Positions 21,592 to 28,635 of a DNA stretch of 37,721 nucleotides are shown here, piece by piece. Position numbers and translations under genes: made by a program. Position 1 is the first letter of the stretch; the number at the start of each line of letters is the position of its first letter. This DNA is from Deltaproteobacteria bacterium (GTDB taxonomy: Bacteria > Chloroflexota > Dehalococcoidia > Dehalococcoidales > BS750m-G39): assembly GCA_013202445.1 (NCBI GenBank), contig JABMRW010000087.1, positions 1 to 37,721 on the forward strand, in the 5' to 3' direction. The notes beneath the pieces are model-generated. The model was not told where the DNA came from. It saw only the letters and a list, made by a program, of their open reading frames with translations, and ran no database searches.

Positions 21592-23181
21592 ATGAAAAAT
21601 CAAAACAATGGCAAACAGGAACTAGAAGAGCTAGGCGAGGTCTTTGACCAGTTCCGGCGCAAGCTCCCCGAGCTTATCAAGCAGGAACAAACAAGGTTGA
21701 CCGAGGGAGCCAGGCAGGAATCGGCCGGCATCATTAACCGGGCCAGGGAAGAGGCGGCCGGGGTTGTTGGAACGGCCCTGGCGCAGGCCAAGAAGGAAAC
21801 AGAAGCGGAATCAGCCCGCATTATCGCCGAAGCCGAAGCCAAGGCAAAGGAAGCAGAAGCGGAATCAGCCCGCGCTATCGCCGAAGCCGAAGCCAAGGCA
21901 AAAGAGATTAATGAAACCGCCAAAGCGGAAGCCAAGGAGGAAGCCGCCGGCTATCTGGACGGAGTAAGGCAGAAAGCCGAGCTGATAGTCGAGGAGCTAA
22001 AGAACAACGCCAGGAGGGCGGCGGTGACAGAGACGGCGGCGGTGGTTACCCGGGCCAGGGAAGAGGCGGAGCAGATTATCAACCAGGCCGAGGATAGGGT
22101 TAAGAAGGAAGCTCGGGAAAAGATAAGACCGGAGATGGAACGCATTATTTCCGAAGCCAGGGAGGAGGCGGCGCTAATCGTGAACAAGGCGGAGAAGGAT
22201 GCGCAAAACAAGGCCGATAAAGCAATCGCTAAATCTCGGAAAGAGAGCGATAAGATAACTCGCGATGCGGTGGAGAAGGCGCGGAAGGAAGCCGAGGAGA
22301 TAAGCCGCTCGGCCGCCGAGATGCAAAAGCAGGCGGAGCGGGAGCTTAAGGAAGCTACAGACAAGGCCGGGAAGGAAGCGGAGGCAATTCTCAAAGAAGC
22401 CAAAGAGAAGGGCAAGAAAGAGGCGGAGGAAAAGCTGGCCGAGATAGCCGCTCAGGCCAAAGAAAAGCAAGAGCAGATTAGCCGCCAGGCCGAGCAGAAG
22501 GCAATGAAGAAGGTAGAGTCGGAGTCGGCCAAAGCCATGGCCGAAGCCAGGGCGAAGGCGGAATGGGAGGCGGCTCAGATTATAGCCGAAGCCAGAAAAA
22601 AGGCGGAGGAGATTATTTCAGAAGCCGTAAAGCGGCTGGAGAAGGAGCCCGCCCCACCGGTTATGGCCGGGGCACGTCCGGAACCCGTGGAATTTGCGCC
22701 GGCGGTAGCCAGGGCAATGCCGGAGGAAGAGTCGCTGGATAAGTTAGTCAGGGAAAGGCTGGAATTCCGGGCGCAGTTAAGGCCGGAAACCGGCGAGCCC
22801 GCCCCGCAGGCGGTGGCGACGGTGCCGGAGGTACAGCCGGCGGCTGAGGAAGCTGAGGAGAAGCCCGAACCTCAGGCCGAAGAAAAAACGGAAGCGGCTT
22901 CCAGCAACGGAGATGGCGATGGGCTTTACCGGGGGATGCTGGAGCTGGATGTAACCTCAGAGGATGCCAAGCAGATACCCGTTTTCCTGTCGCAGCTACA
23001 GCAGCTTCCCAACCTGCAGGTGGTGTCATTCAAGGGTTTACCCGGTGGCAACAGCCTGATTGTTCTGGCCATTAGCCATCCCCTGCCCCTGCCGGACATT
23101 ATCAAAAGGATGCCGCCGGTAGAGTCGGCGGTGGCTAAAGACAACGGGGTTAACGTGGTATTAAAGGCGCTTGCCTTTTGA
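21592..23181 (+). CDS. Long-helix (coiled-coil) protein with conserved C-terminal domain, paralog 2
   Basis: A 529-residue paralog of the protein encoded at 19137. The helix spans about residues 8-365 with the same Ala/Glu/Lys pattern (for example RAKAEWEAAQIIAEARKKAEE near its end). It includes a fresh 18-residue tandem duplication around residues 70-106. A Pro/Glu-rich linker (about 365-440) leads to the shared 80-residue C-terminal domain (GLYRGMLELDV, QLPNLQVVSFKG, SHPLPLPDIIKRMPPVESA). About half of that domain is identical between the two proteins, while the helices differ in length. ATG with GAGGGGGAAG upstream. Function unknown; the C-terminal domain is the part under constraint. Followed by a strong terminator. 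Confidence 0.75.
   Translation: MKNQNNGKQELEELGEVFDQFRRKLPELIKQEQTRLTEGARQESAGIINRAREEAAGVVGTALAQAKKETEAESARIIAEAEAKAKEAEAESARAIAEAEAKAKEINETAKAEAKEEAAGYLDGVRQKAELIVEELKNNARRAAVTETAAVVTRAREEAEQIINQAEDRVKKEAREKIRPEMERIISEAREEAALIVNKAEKDAQNKADKAIAKSRKESDKITRDAVEKARKEAEEISRSAAEMQKQAERELKEATDKAGKEAEAILKEAKEKGKKEAEEKLAEIAAQAKEKQEQISRQAEQKAMKKVESESAKAMAEARAKAEWEAAQIIAEARKKAEEIISEAVKRLEKEPAPPVMAGARPEPVEFAPAVARAMPEEESLDKLVRERLEFRAQLRPETGEPAPQAVATVPEVQPAAEEAEEKPEPQAEEKTEAASSNGDGDGLYRGMLELDVTSEDAKQIPVFLSQLQQLPNLQVVSFKGLPGGNSLIVLAISHPLPLPDIIKRMPPVESAVAKDNGVNVVLKALAF
21801..21908 (+). repeat. Tandem duplication, 54-bp unit, inside the second coiled-coil gene
   Basis: Two nearly identical 54-bp units starting at 21801 and 21855 (both begin AGAAGCGGAATCAGCCCGC). 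Each encodes 18 residues, which is five turns of an alpha helix, so the reading frame and helix face are kept. The near identity at DNA level points to a recent event. Confidence 0.8.
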
Positions 23182-23204
23182 TGCCCACCCCCTTAAGCCA
23201 GTTC

Positions 23205-23240
23205 AGGGCTGGACTCGGTTAGAGTCCGGCCCTTATTTTA
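23205..23240 (+). terminator. Intrinsic terminator after the coiled-coil operon
   Basis: Hairpin AGGGC-T-GGACTC (23205-23216), loop GGTTA, GAGTCC-G-GCCCT (23222-23233), followed by TATTTTA. It ends plus-strand transcription just before the convergent tctB gene. Confidence 0.8.
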
Positions 23241-23245
23241 TGGCT

Positions 23246-23707
23246 TTAGTGGGCGCCGAAGATTAACCCCTTATACAGCGGGACCTTCAGCCCGATAGCA
23301 AAAACGGCGTAGCTAAAAACAAGCAGGCCAACGGCAAAAATTACGGCAACAAGCCAGCCTCTTCGCCGCCACTTCAGGTAAGCAAAGGCAAAAGTCGGGA
23401 TGGCGATATAAAAACCAAACAGGTAGATAGCCAGGCAGAAGCCGGCCGCCCAGCCGAATATCAAACCCAGCCTTCGGGTCTCGGCTTTAGCCCCGCTATC
23501 TTCAGCCGTCGCTTTGGCGGCAGCCGCCTCCCCCCGCCGCCGCAGCTCTCTAACCACCTGCACCGCCGCCAGGATAAAGATGATAATGCTTATCCCCAGG
23601 GGCAGCACCATAGATTCCCAGTAGCGGAAGGTCAGGGACTGGATAATGCCAAACAGCCCCAGCGCCAGGAAAAACAAGGCCACCCAAAAACTGCCCTTAA
23701 GCTTCAC
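23246..23707 (-). CDS. tctB: Tripartite tricarboxylate transporter, TctB-like small membrane subunit
   Basis: A 153-residue protein with about four membrane segments (near residues 8-26, 32-52, 83-106 and 117-141), the usual size and layout of TctB. A charged loop (RELRRRGEAAAAKATAEDSG) separates the halves. It partners TctA in a secondary carboxylate symporter fed by a periplasmic binding protein. The GTG start overlaps the tctA stop by four bases (GTGA). TctB sequences vary widely, and the assignment rests mainly on topology and on being the last gene after tctC and tctA. Confidence 0.85.
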   Translation of the reverse strand: MKLKGSFWVALFFLALGLFGIIQSLTFRYWESMVLPLGISIIIFILAAVQVVRELRRRGEAAAAKATAEDSGAKAETRRLGLIFGWAAGFCLAIYLFGFYIAIPTFAFAYLKWRRRGWLVAVIFAVGLLVFSYAVFAIGLKVPLYKGLIFGAH

Positions 23708-24855
23708 GGCTGGCTAAACCTCCTCCGCAGGTTGTTTATGCCCCGCTTCAGGTGGGGATAGCTCAGCAGCAGAGCCATAATAACCAGCAGGGTCAGGGGT
23801 ATAGGCCGGGCAAAGAATAACGGCCCGTAAATCTTAATGGAAAGAAGTGAATAATTCTCAAAAAGGCCGCCCAGAACAAAGCCCAGCAGCAGCGCCGGGC
23901 GGGAGTAGCCATATAGCTTCATTAGCAAGCCGAGTATCCCAAAAATTAAAACGGTGATGAAATTCATTGGGGACAGGGTAGCTACATAAACCCCGACCAA
24001 GGCTATGCTTAGAATACCCGGGAACAGAAAGTCCAGGTTGACCGAAGCCACTCTAACCAGATGAGGGGCAGCGAAGAGACAGATAATACCGCCGACGATA
24101 TTGGCCAGGGCTATGCCCAGGAGCAGGGTCAAAGCCAGGGGCAGGTGTTCCACCATCATTCTCGGACCGGGGGTAACCCCCACCATCAGAAAAGCGGCCA
24201 GGAAGAGGGCCATGATGGCGCTCCCCGGGATGCCCAGGGCCATGGTGGTCAGCAGTGAGCCAGCCTCCTTGGCGTTATTAGCCGCCTCCGGGGCAATTAC
24301 CCCCTCCACCATGCCGGTGCCGAACTTCTCCGGGTGTTTCGAGGTCTGCTTGGCCTGCCCGTAGCACACCCAGGTGGCCACCTCGGCGCCAACGCCCGGA
24401 ATTATGCCGATGATATAACCAATAACGGTACTGCGGAACCACAGCCAGCGGTGCCGCCATACATCCTTTACCCCCACCAGTATATCGGATAACCGAGTGG
24501 TGCCTGCTTTGGGGGCGATAGCCGTGCGCCCTCTCATAACCAGATGAAACAACTCGGATAAGCCAAACAGACCCAGAGCGATGGGGATAAGCTCAATACC
24601 GTCGTAGAGGAAGGTGGCGTTGAAGTCGAAACGGTGGACCCCGGTTATTGAGTGGTAGCCGATGAAAGAGATTAGCAGCCCCAGCATGCCGGCGATAATA
24701 CCCTTGATGGCCGAGCCGCCGGTCAGCGCCGCCAGGAACGATATCCCCAGCAGTATCAGGATAGCCATCTCCGGCTGCCCAAAGACCATTATTATGGGCA
24801 TTACCAAGGGCACCATGGCCAGGGCCAGGAACGCGGGCAATACCCCTCCCGCCAT
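23704..24855 (-). CDS. tctA: Tripartite tricarboxylate transporter TctA, C-terminal part (frameshifted)
   Basis: The larger part (383 residues from an internal ATG) of the membrane translocation subunit TctA. It contains the typical GQPEMAILILLGISFLAALTGGSAIKGI, IPGVGAEVATWVCYGQAKQTS and the many membrane helices of the family. The reading frame is open upstream to about 24893, where it should continue from the N-terminal part, but the two lie in frames one base apart. Skipping the single T of the TGA at 24895 (minus strand) restores the expected QRGEGGRAIGAAV. This may be a true frameshift, a sequencing error in a G-run, or +1 recoding. Confidence 0.85.
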   Translation of the reverse strand: MAGGVLPAFLALAMVPLVMPIIMVFGQPEMAILILLGISFLAALTGGSAIKGIIAGMLGLLISFIGYHSITGVHRFDFNATFLYDGIELIPIALGLFGLSELFHLVMRGRTAIAPKAGTTRLSDILVGVKDVWRHRWLWFRSTVIGYIIGIIPGVGAEVATWVCYGQAKQTSKHPEKFGTGMVEGVIAPEAANNAKEAGSLLTTMALGIPGSAIMALFLAAFLMVGVTPGPRMMVEHLPLALTLLLGIALANIVGGIICLFAAPHLVRVASVNLDFLFPGILSIALVGVYVATLSPMNFITVLIFGILGLLMKLYGYSRPALLLGFVLGGLFENYSLLSIKIYGPLFFARPIPLTLLVIMALLLSYPHLKRGINNLRRRFSQP

Positions 24856-24892
24856 AGAGCTGGTAACGGCGGCACCGATAGCCCTTCCCCCC

Positions 24893-25201
24893 TCACCCCC
24901 TCTGGGTCATGGGAAAGCCGTCGAGCATGGTGGCTGCGTTAGGCCCCGTCCCCGGTATATTCAGCAATATGGAGGATATACTGCCGCCGGTAAAGACCAC
25001 GGCGTGAAAGGCAATTAATAAAATAAGGGCGACCTCGGTGGGCATGTGGAAAATGAAGGGCAGAAGCAGGGGCAGCATAACCAGTCCGCTGATTCCGGGG
25101 ATAACGCCTATGATTAGGCCGACGAAAACAGCAACAAACAGTATCAGCAGGTTTATCGGCTGAAACAGTGTGGCTAGAGCTGCTCCGTATGCCTCAAACA
25201 C
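24893..25201 (-). CDS. tctA: Tripartite tricarboxylate transporter TctA, N-terminal part (frameshifted)
   Basis: The first 102 residues of TctA: a membrane helix, then GLIIGVIPGISGLVMLPLLL and SSILLNIPGTGPNAATMLDG, which are the family's first signature loops. The frame stops at TGA within AGAGGGGGTGAGGGGGG (minus strand), where homologs continue. The remaining part is in the +1 frame and starts immediately after. ATG start three bases after the tctC stop. If the shift is a real mutation the transporter is dead. Since all flanking genes look intact, a sequencing error or recoding should be checked. Confidence 0.85.
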   Translation of the reverse strand: MFEAYGAALATLFQPINLLILFVAVFVGLIIGVIPGISGLVMLPLLLPFIFHMPTEVALILLIAFHAVVFTGGSISSILLNIPGTGPNAATMLDGFPMTQRG

Positions 25202-25204
25202 TGC

Positions 25205-26251
25205 TCACGCTCTGTACTTCTCAATCAACTCAAGAAATATGGCTCGAAACTCATCGAAGGCAGCAGCCAGGTCCAGCATCACCTTGGTTACCTCTTCTCC
25301 AGCTATGTATTCCTGGTCCTGGAGCTCGTAACCAGAGACAGCGTTTATCCCCTCGCGGAATCCCTCGTCCTGAACCCACTGGTTAGCCAGGTCACGGAGG
25401 TATCTCAGCCTATCCTCAGCTATCCCCGGCGGGGCGACAAGTAGAGTGGAATTGAAGAATGTCGTCTCCCATAACTTGACCAGCGCCAGGTCCTCACCGC
25501 CCATATTGACCACTTCGGTGATGGCGGGCACATCAGGCGTGAGTGGGTCCCTTTCCGTGGCGAGCACAAACAGGGGTTTTACCATACCAGCCTCTAAACT
25601 CGCCTTAGCACTAGGTATGTTTGAACAGTATCCGATTATCTCGCCCCGTTTTGCCGCCAGAGCTCGATTTGAATCCCCGGAAAGGCCGGTGATAACCTTG
25701 GCATCAAGACCCAGGAGCTTAATAACAGTCAAACCACTCAAGCAAATAGAGCCTGAGGGGCTACTGCCACCAATTTTGAGGTCCGTGGCAGCCTGCAGGT
25801 CGGCAACGGATTGGCAGGGTCCATCTGGCGCGACGAGAAAGTAATATTGCACACGACCTATGCTTATAATGTAAGAGAAGTTCTCAATCTCATATATTGC
25901 CGCCGGCTCGTTGAAAACCTTGTTTGGTACAAATTTTGCCGTGGGCGCTGTCCCCAAGGTAAGCCCGTCTGGCTTGCTTTTATACACATAGTTCATAGCA
26001 TCAAGGCCGCCGGCGCCAACCCTATTGGTAACGACAACACTAGCCCCGGTATCCCCGCCGAGATATGGGGCTATTATGCGAGTGATGAGGTCCTCGTCAG
26101 TCCCTGGCGCAGCACTGATGATTAAATCTATGGTCTTGCCTTTATAAAAATCGGCTGGCGTTGCCGGTTCAGCCTGTGGGGGACAGCCGGTTGCGGCCAC
26201 AACCGCCACTAAAAGCAACACCCCGGTTATAACGGCAAATTTCTTTATCAT
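25205..26251 (-). CDS. tctC: Tripartite tricarboxylate transporter substrate-binding lipoprotein, TctC/Bug family
   Basis: A 348-residue periplasmic (outer-face) binding protein that captures a carboxylate and delivers it to TctA/B. Lipobox AATGC (Cys23) makes it membrane-anchored, unlike the soluble TctC of proteobacteria. The Bug fold is seen in YKGKTIDLIISAAPGTDEDL (the usual first strand and ligand loop), NRVGAGGLDAMNYVYKSKPDG, and GSSPSGSICLSGL (second ligand loop). The ribosome binding site AGGAGGT (26262-26256) is strong. It follows the adenylate-forming enzyme gene by 13 bases. The ligand cannot be told from sequence; candidates are di- or tricarboxylates and aromatic acids. Confidence 0.9.
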   Translation of the reverse strand: MIKKFAVITGVLLLVAVVAATGCPPQAEPATPADFYKGKTIDLIISAAPGTDEDLITRIIAPYLGGDTGASVVVTNRVGAGGLDAMNYVYKSKPDGLTLGTAPTAKFVPNKVFNEPAAIYEIENFSYIISIGRVQYYFLVAPDGPCQSVADLQAATDLKIGGSSPSGSICLSGLTVIKLLGLDAKVITGLSGDSNRALAAKRGEIIGYCSNIPSAKASLEAGMVKPLFVLATERDPLTPDVPAITEVVNMGGEDLALVKLWETTFFNSTLLVAPPGIAEDRLRYLRDLANQWVQDEGFREGINAVSGYELQDQEYIAGEEVTKVMLDLAAAFDEFRAIFLELIEKYRA

Positions 26252-26264
26252 GGTAACCTCCTAA

Positions 26265-27851
26265 TTATTCCGTCTTCATCAGGTGCAGGGTCATGACCTT
26301 CCCCATGTTGGATATTGGCTGCATCCGCTTTACCCTGAGCAATTTTGCCTGAGCCCAGACCCCGGCGGTCAGTTTCCCTGGGTGGGGAACCCGGCGTAGC
26401 TCAGCCAGCAGAGTAGCGATAACCTCGTCCTCATCCACTGTCCCGACGGTGGGGCTGATAATAAGGCTGAGGTGAGTCTGCCCCTGGCTATCCTCTTCCT
26501 CGAGTAGCTGGTAATCTGTTGCCGCACCGCCGTACTTAGCCGGCAGTACCTCCTCCAGGATGCGGACGAGGTCGGTACCAACTATGGTCATGCCGCTACC
26601 GGTCAACTTGGCGAAGCTCCTTATATCATGTATGTGGGTATTAAATCCGAGCTGCCCAAGCGAGCAATCGCAGCTCCTAGTTTCCACAACTCCATAGTCA
26701 TCGCTTTCCATATTGAGCAGTATCTTGGGCGATGACGGCAAAAGCGGGGTGAAAAGAAAGGTGTCCACGTAGGTATCGGCGTGTTCCACCTTCCTCCGGT
26801 GCTGAATTAGAGCCACAGAGTCATGGAGCAAATGGACATCATCAATGGCGCCGCCATTAGGACAACCGTAACCTATTCGGCCAATTTCACTTATGGCATA
26901 TCTGGGGATAACCGAAGCCCCGGCAGCCTCTATCTGCTGGCGCTTAGCTGGAGTCAGTGGTTCCCCACCAGAAAAAAAGCGTGTGCCCTCAATATCAAGC
27001 CCATTTTCTATAGCCGCCTGGCATACCTTGACCGCCAGGCTGACATAGCAGCTAAAAGAGCACCCCCCGAACTGCTGCTTGGTATCGGCCACCCACTGCG
27101 CTACCTTCACCGCCTCTTCTATACCCACATACTCCGGCCTGGCCAGTTTGGCTCCCCACAGCCAGCTGCCGTAGATGATATATCTCATCGCCAGCCTGTG
27201 TTGTAGTGACGACTGCACCTGCCTTTCATCCACCGGTGAAAACCACCTGGCTACAGGCTTACCTGCCTTCCAGTAGCGCAATATATTCCCGGTACCAGCT
27301 GCTGCAGGTAGTACTGGAAACCAAAGACCCATAGGTACATCAAGGGCATTATTGTCGGTAAGCACTGGTAGTTCATAGTAGCTTCTTTCTAGTTGATGTC
27401 TTAGGTCAAACGTTGTCCTCGTCCCGGCGCTTCTGGAGCCGCTGCTCTGCACCCGGTAGTAAACGTCAAGGAAGGGGTTATCAAAGTCCCTTTGCTTGAA
27501 CTGGAAATGTTCCCCCCCCCTCACCACCTCTTTCCTCCCCTTGAACTCCTCCCAGCTGATATAGACCCCATCCGCCAGCAGTTTCTGTAAGGTGGCTTCA
27601 ATCCCTTCTTTATTTACCCCGGCCTCGATGTCGCCGAATTCACAGCCGGCTACCCCGAGCAGCTTGAGAAAGGGGCTTTTTGGATTTTGATATATGCCTT
27701 TCTGCACCAGGCTCAGGAAGTTCTTTTCCCGGTCACGCAGCCGCTCGGCGAGAACCCGCTTGCTTTCCTCCAGGGTTACGGTGCCGTGGAGAAAGCCCCG
27801 CAGACCGAAGGCAAGCCGTGAGTATTTTATCAGGTCAGCAATAATTGACAT
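26265..27851 (-). CDS. PaaK-like adenylate-forming enzyme (acyl-CoA ligase type)
   Basis: A 528-residue protein of the phenylacetate-CoA ligase/CapK-like part of the adenylate-forming superfamily. The nucleotide loop is SSGSRSAGTRT (136-146). The motif FFSGGEPLTPAKRQQIE, with RYAISEIGRIGYGCPN after it, matches the PaaK adenylate-binding and Y-x-x-[ST]-E regions. SDDYGVVETRSC, VGTDLVRILEEVLP and the C-terminal KRMQPISNMGK complete the pattern. It should activate a carboxylic acid with ATP, probably to a CoA thioester. As first gene of an operon with TctC, TctA and TctB it probably acts on the acid brought in by that transporter. The substrate is unknown. Confidence 0.75.
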   Translation of the reverse strand: MSIIADLIKYSRLAFGLRGFLHGTVTLEESKRVLAERLRDREKNFLSLVQKGIYQNPKSPFLKLLGVAGCEFGDIEAGVNKEGIEATLQKLLADGVYISWEEFKGRKEVVRGGEHFQFKQRDFDNPFLDVYYRVQSSGSRSAGTRTTFDLRHQLERSYYELPVLTDNNALDVPMGLWFPVLPAAAGTGNILRYWKAGKPVARWFSPVDERQVQSSLQHRLAMRYIIYGSWLWGAKLARPEYVGIEEAVKVAQWVADTKQQFGGCSFSCYVSLAVKVCQAAIENGLDIEGTRFFSGGEPLTPAKRQQIEAAGASVIPRYAISEIGRIGYGCPNGGAIDDVHLLHDSVALIQHRRKVEHADTYVDTFLFTPLLPSSPKILLNMESDDYGVVETRSCDCSLGQLGFNTHIHDIRSFAKLTGSGMTIVGTDLVRILEEVLPAKYGGAATDYQLLEEEDSQGQTHLSLIISPTVGTVDEDEVIATLLAELRRVPHPGKLTAGVWAQAKLLRVKRMQPISNMGKVMTLHLMKTE

Positions 27852-27879
27852 CTTCTAAGACCACGCAAATTTAGCCCCT

Positions 27880-27888
27880 ATTATAGCA
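27880..27888 (-). promoter_or_regulatory. Extended -10 promoter of the PaaK-like/Tct operon
   Basis: TGC-TATAAT on the minus strand (27888-27880), with no convincing -35. Leader of about 22 bases to the ATG at 27851. Confidence 0.55.
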
Positions 27889-27909
27889 TATACTGGCGCG
27901 CGGGATACA

Positions 27910-27925
27910 CGAGCAAGGCTGCTCG
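27910..27925. repeat. Short hairpin after the ECF operon
   Basis: Perfect stem CGAGCA-AGGC-TGCTCG, 12 bases past the end of the ECF S-component gene. There is no T-run, so it is at best a weak terminator or an RNA-end stabiliser. Confidence 0.4.
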
Positions 27926-27936
27926 AAGGGCGACGG

Positions 27937-28635
27937 TTAAGACGAAGCCTCGATGATGATAGAAAACCTCTCTTTAAACCGCCGCAGTATGGCGATGGTC
28001 TTAGCCCCCAGCACCCCCAGGAAGACGGCGTTGCCGGCGGCGTGCAGGGTGTCGAACCAGACGGTGTTGAGCTCGGTCACCAGGAAGGTCTTGAGGGTGA
28101 GGGGATAGATAAAGGCGGTCCAGTACCAGAGGTTGGTGATCAGGCCGTAGAGGTAGCCCCAGACCACCCCGATGACGATTAAGACGGCGGTGTTCAGCTT
28201 TAATTTTCTCAAATAGCCGGCGGAAAGCCCGGCCAGACCCCAGGCAATCATCTGGTACAGCGTCCAGGGCCCGTGCCCCAGAAAGAAATTGGATACCAGC
28301 GCCGTCATGGCGCCGACGGCAAAGCCGGCGATAGGCCCGAACACATAGCCCGAGCAGATAATTATATAGGTGCAGGGCTGCACATTAGGGATAGCGGCGA
28401 AGGGCACTCTGAGCACCGCCGAGATGGTGCTGAGCATGGCCACCAGGGCAATCTCTTTGGAGCTGGTGACGGCAGTCTCGAACTCAAAGAATAGCGCCAG
28501 GCATACCAGGGCGGCCAGGACGGCGGTCAGTACCCCCCAGTTCAAGAGGTCGGCGTCTGGCCGGAGGGCGGAGACAATAAAAGCCCCGGCGGCCACGGCC
28601 ACGATGGCGATTAAAACGATATGAGATTTTTTCAC
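27937..28635 (-). CDS. ECF transporter S component (substrate-binding membrane protein)
   Basis: A 232-residue membrane protein with about six to seven helices that gives an energy-coupling factor (ECF) transporter its substrate specificity. The core reads LSTISAVLRVPFAAIPNVQP and SGYVFGPIAGFAVGAMTALVSN, then GPWTLYQMIAWGLAGLSAG, the typical layout of S components. The ATG overlaps the ECF ATPase stop by four bases (ATGA), so it is a dedicated S component with its own T and A subunits (a group I system). The operon also encodes DUF4430 and alpha-toroid proteins, the two domains of transcobalamin, so a corrinoid is the favoured but unproven substrate. Confidence 0.82.
   Translation of the reverse strand: MKKSHIVLIAIVAVAAGAFIVSALRPDADLLNWGVLTAVLAALVCLALFFEFETAVTSSKEIALVAMLSTISAVLRVPFAAIPNVQPCTYIIICSGYVFGPIAGFAVGAMTALVSNFFLGHGPWTLYQMIAWGLAGLSAGYLRKLKLNTAVLIVIGVVWGYLYGLITNLWYWTAFIYPLTLKTFLVTELNTVWFDTLHAAGNAVFLGVLGAKTIAILRRFKERFSIIIEASS

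Noticed and set aside
24880..24910. Selenocysteine (TGA readthrough) in tctA
   Set aside because: Reading through the TGA in the same frame gives sequence unlike TctA; the homologous continuation needs a change of frame, so Sec insertion cannot explain it.
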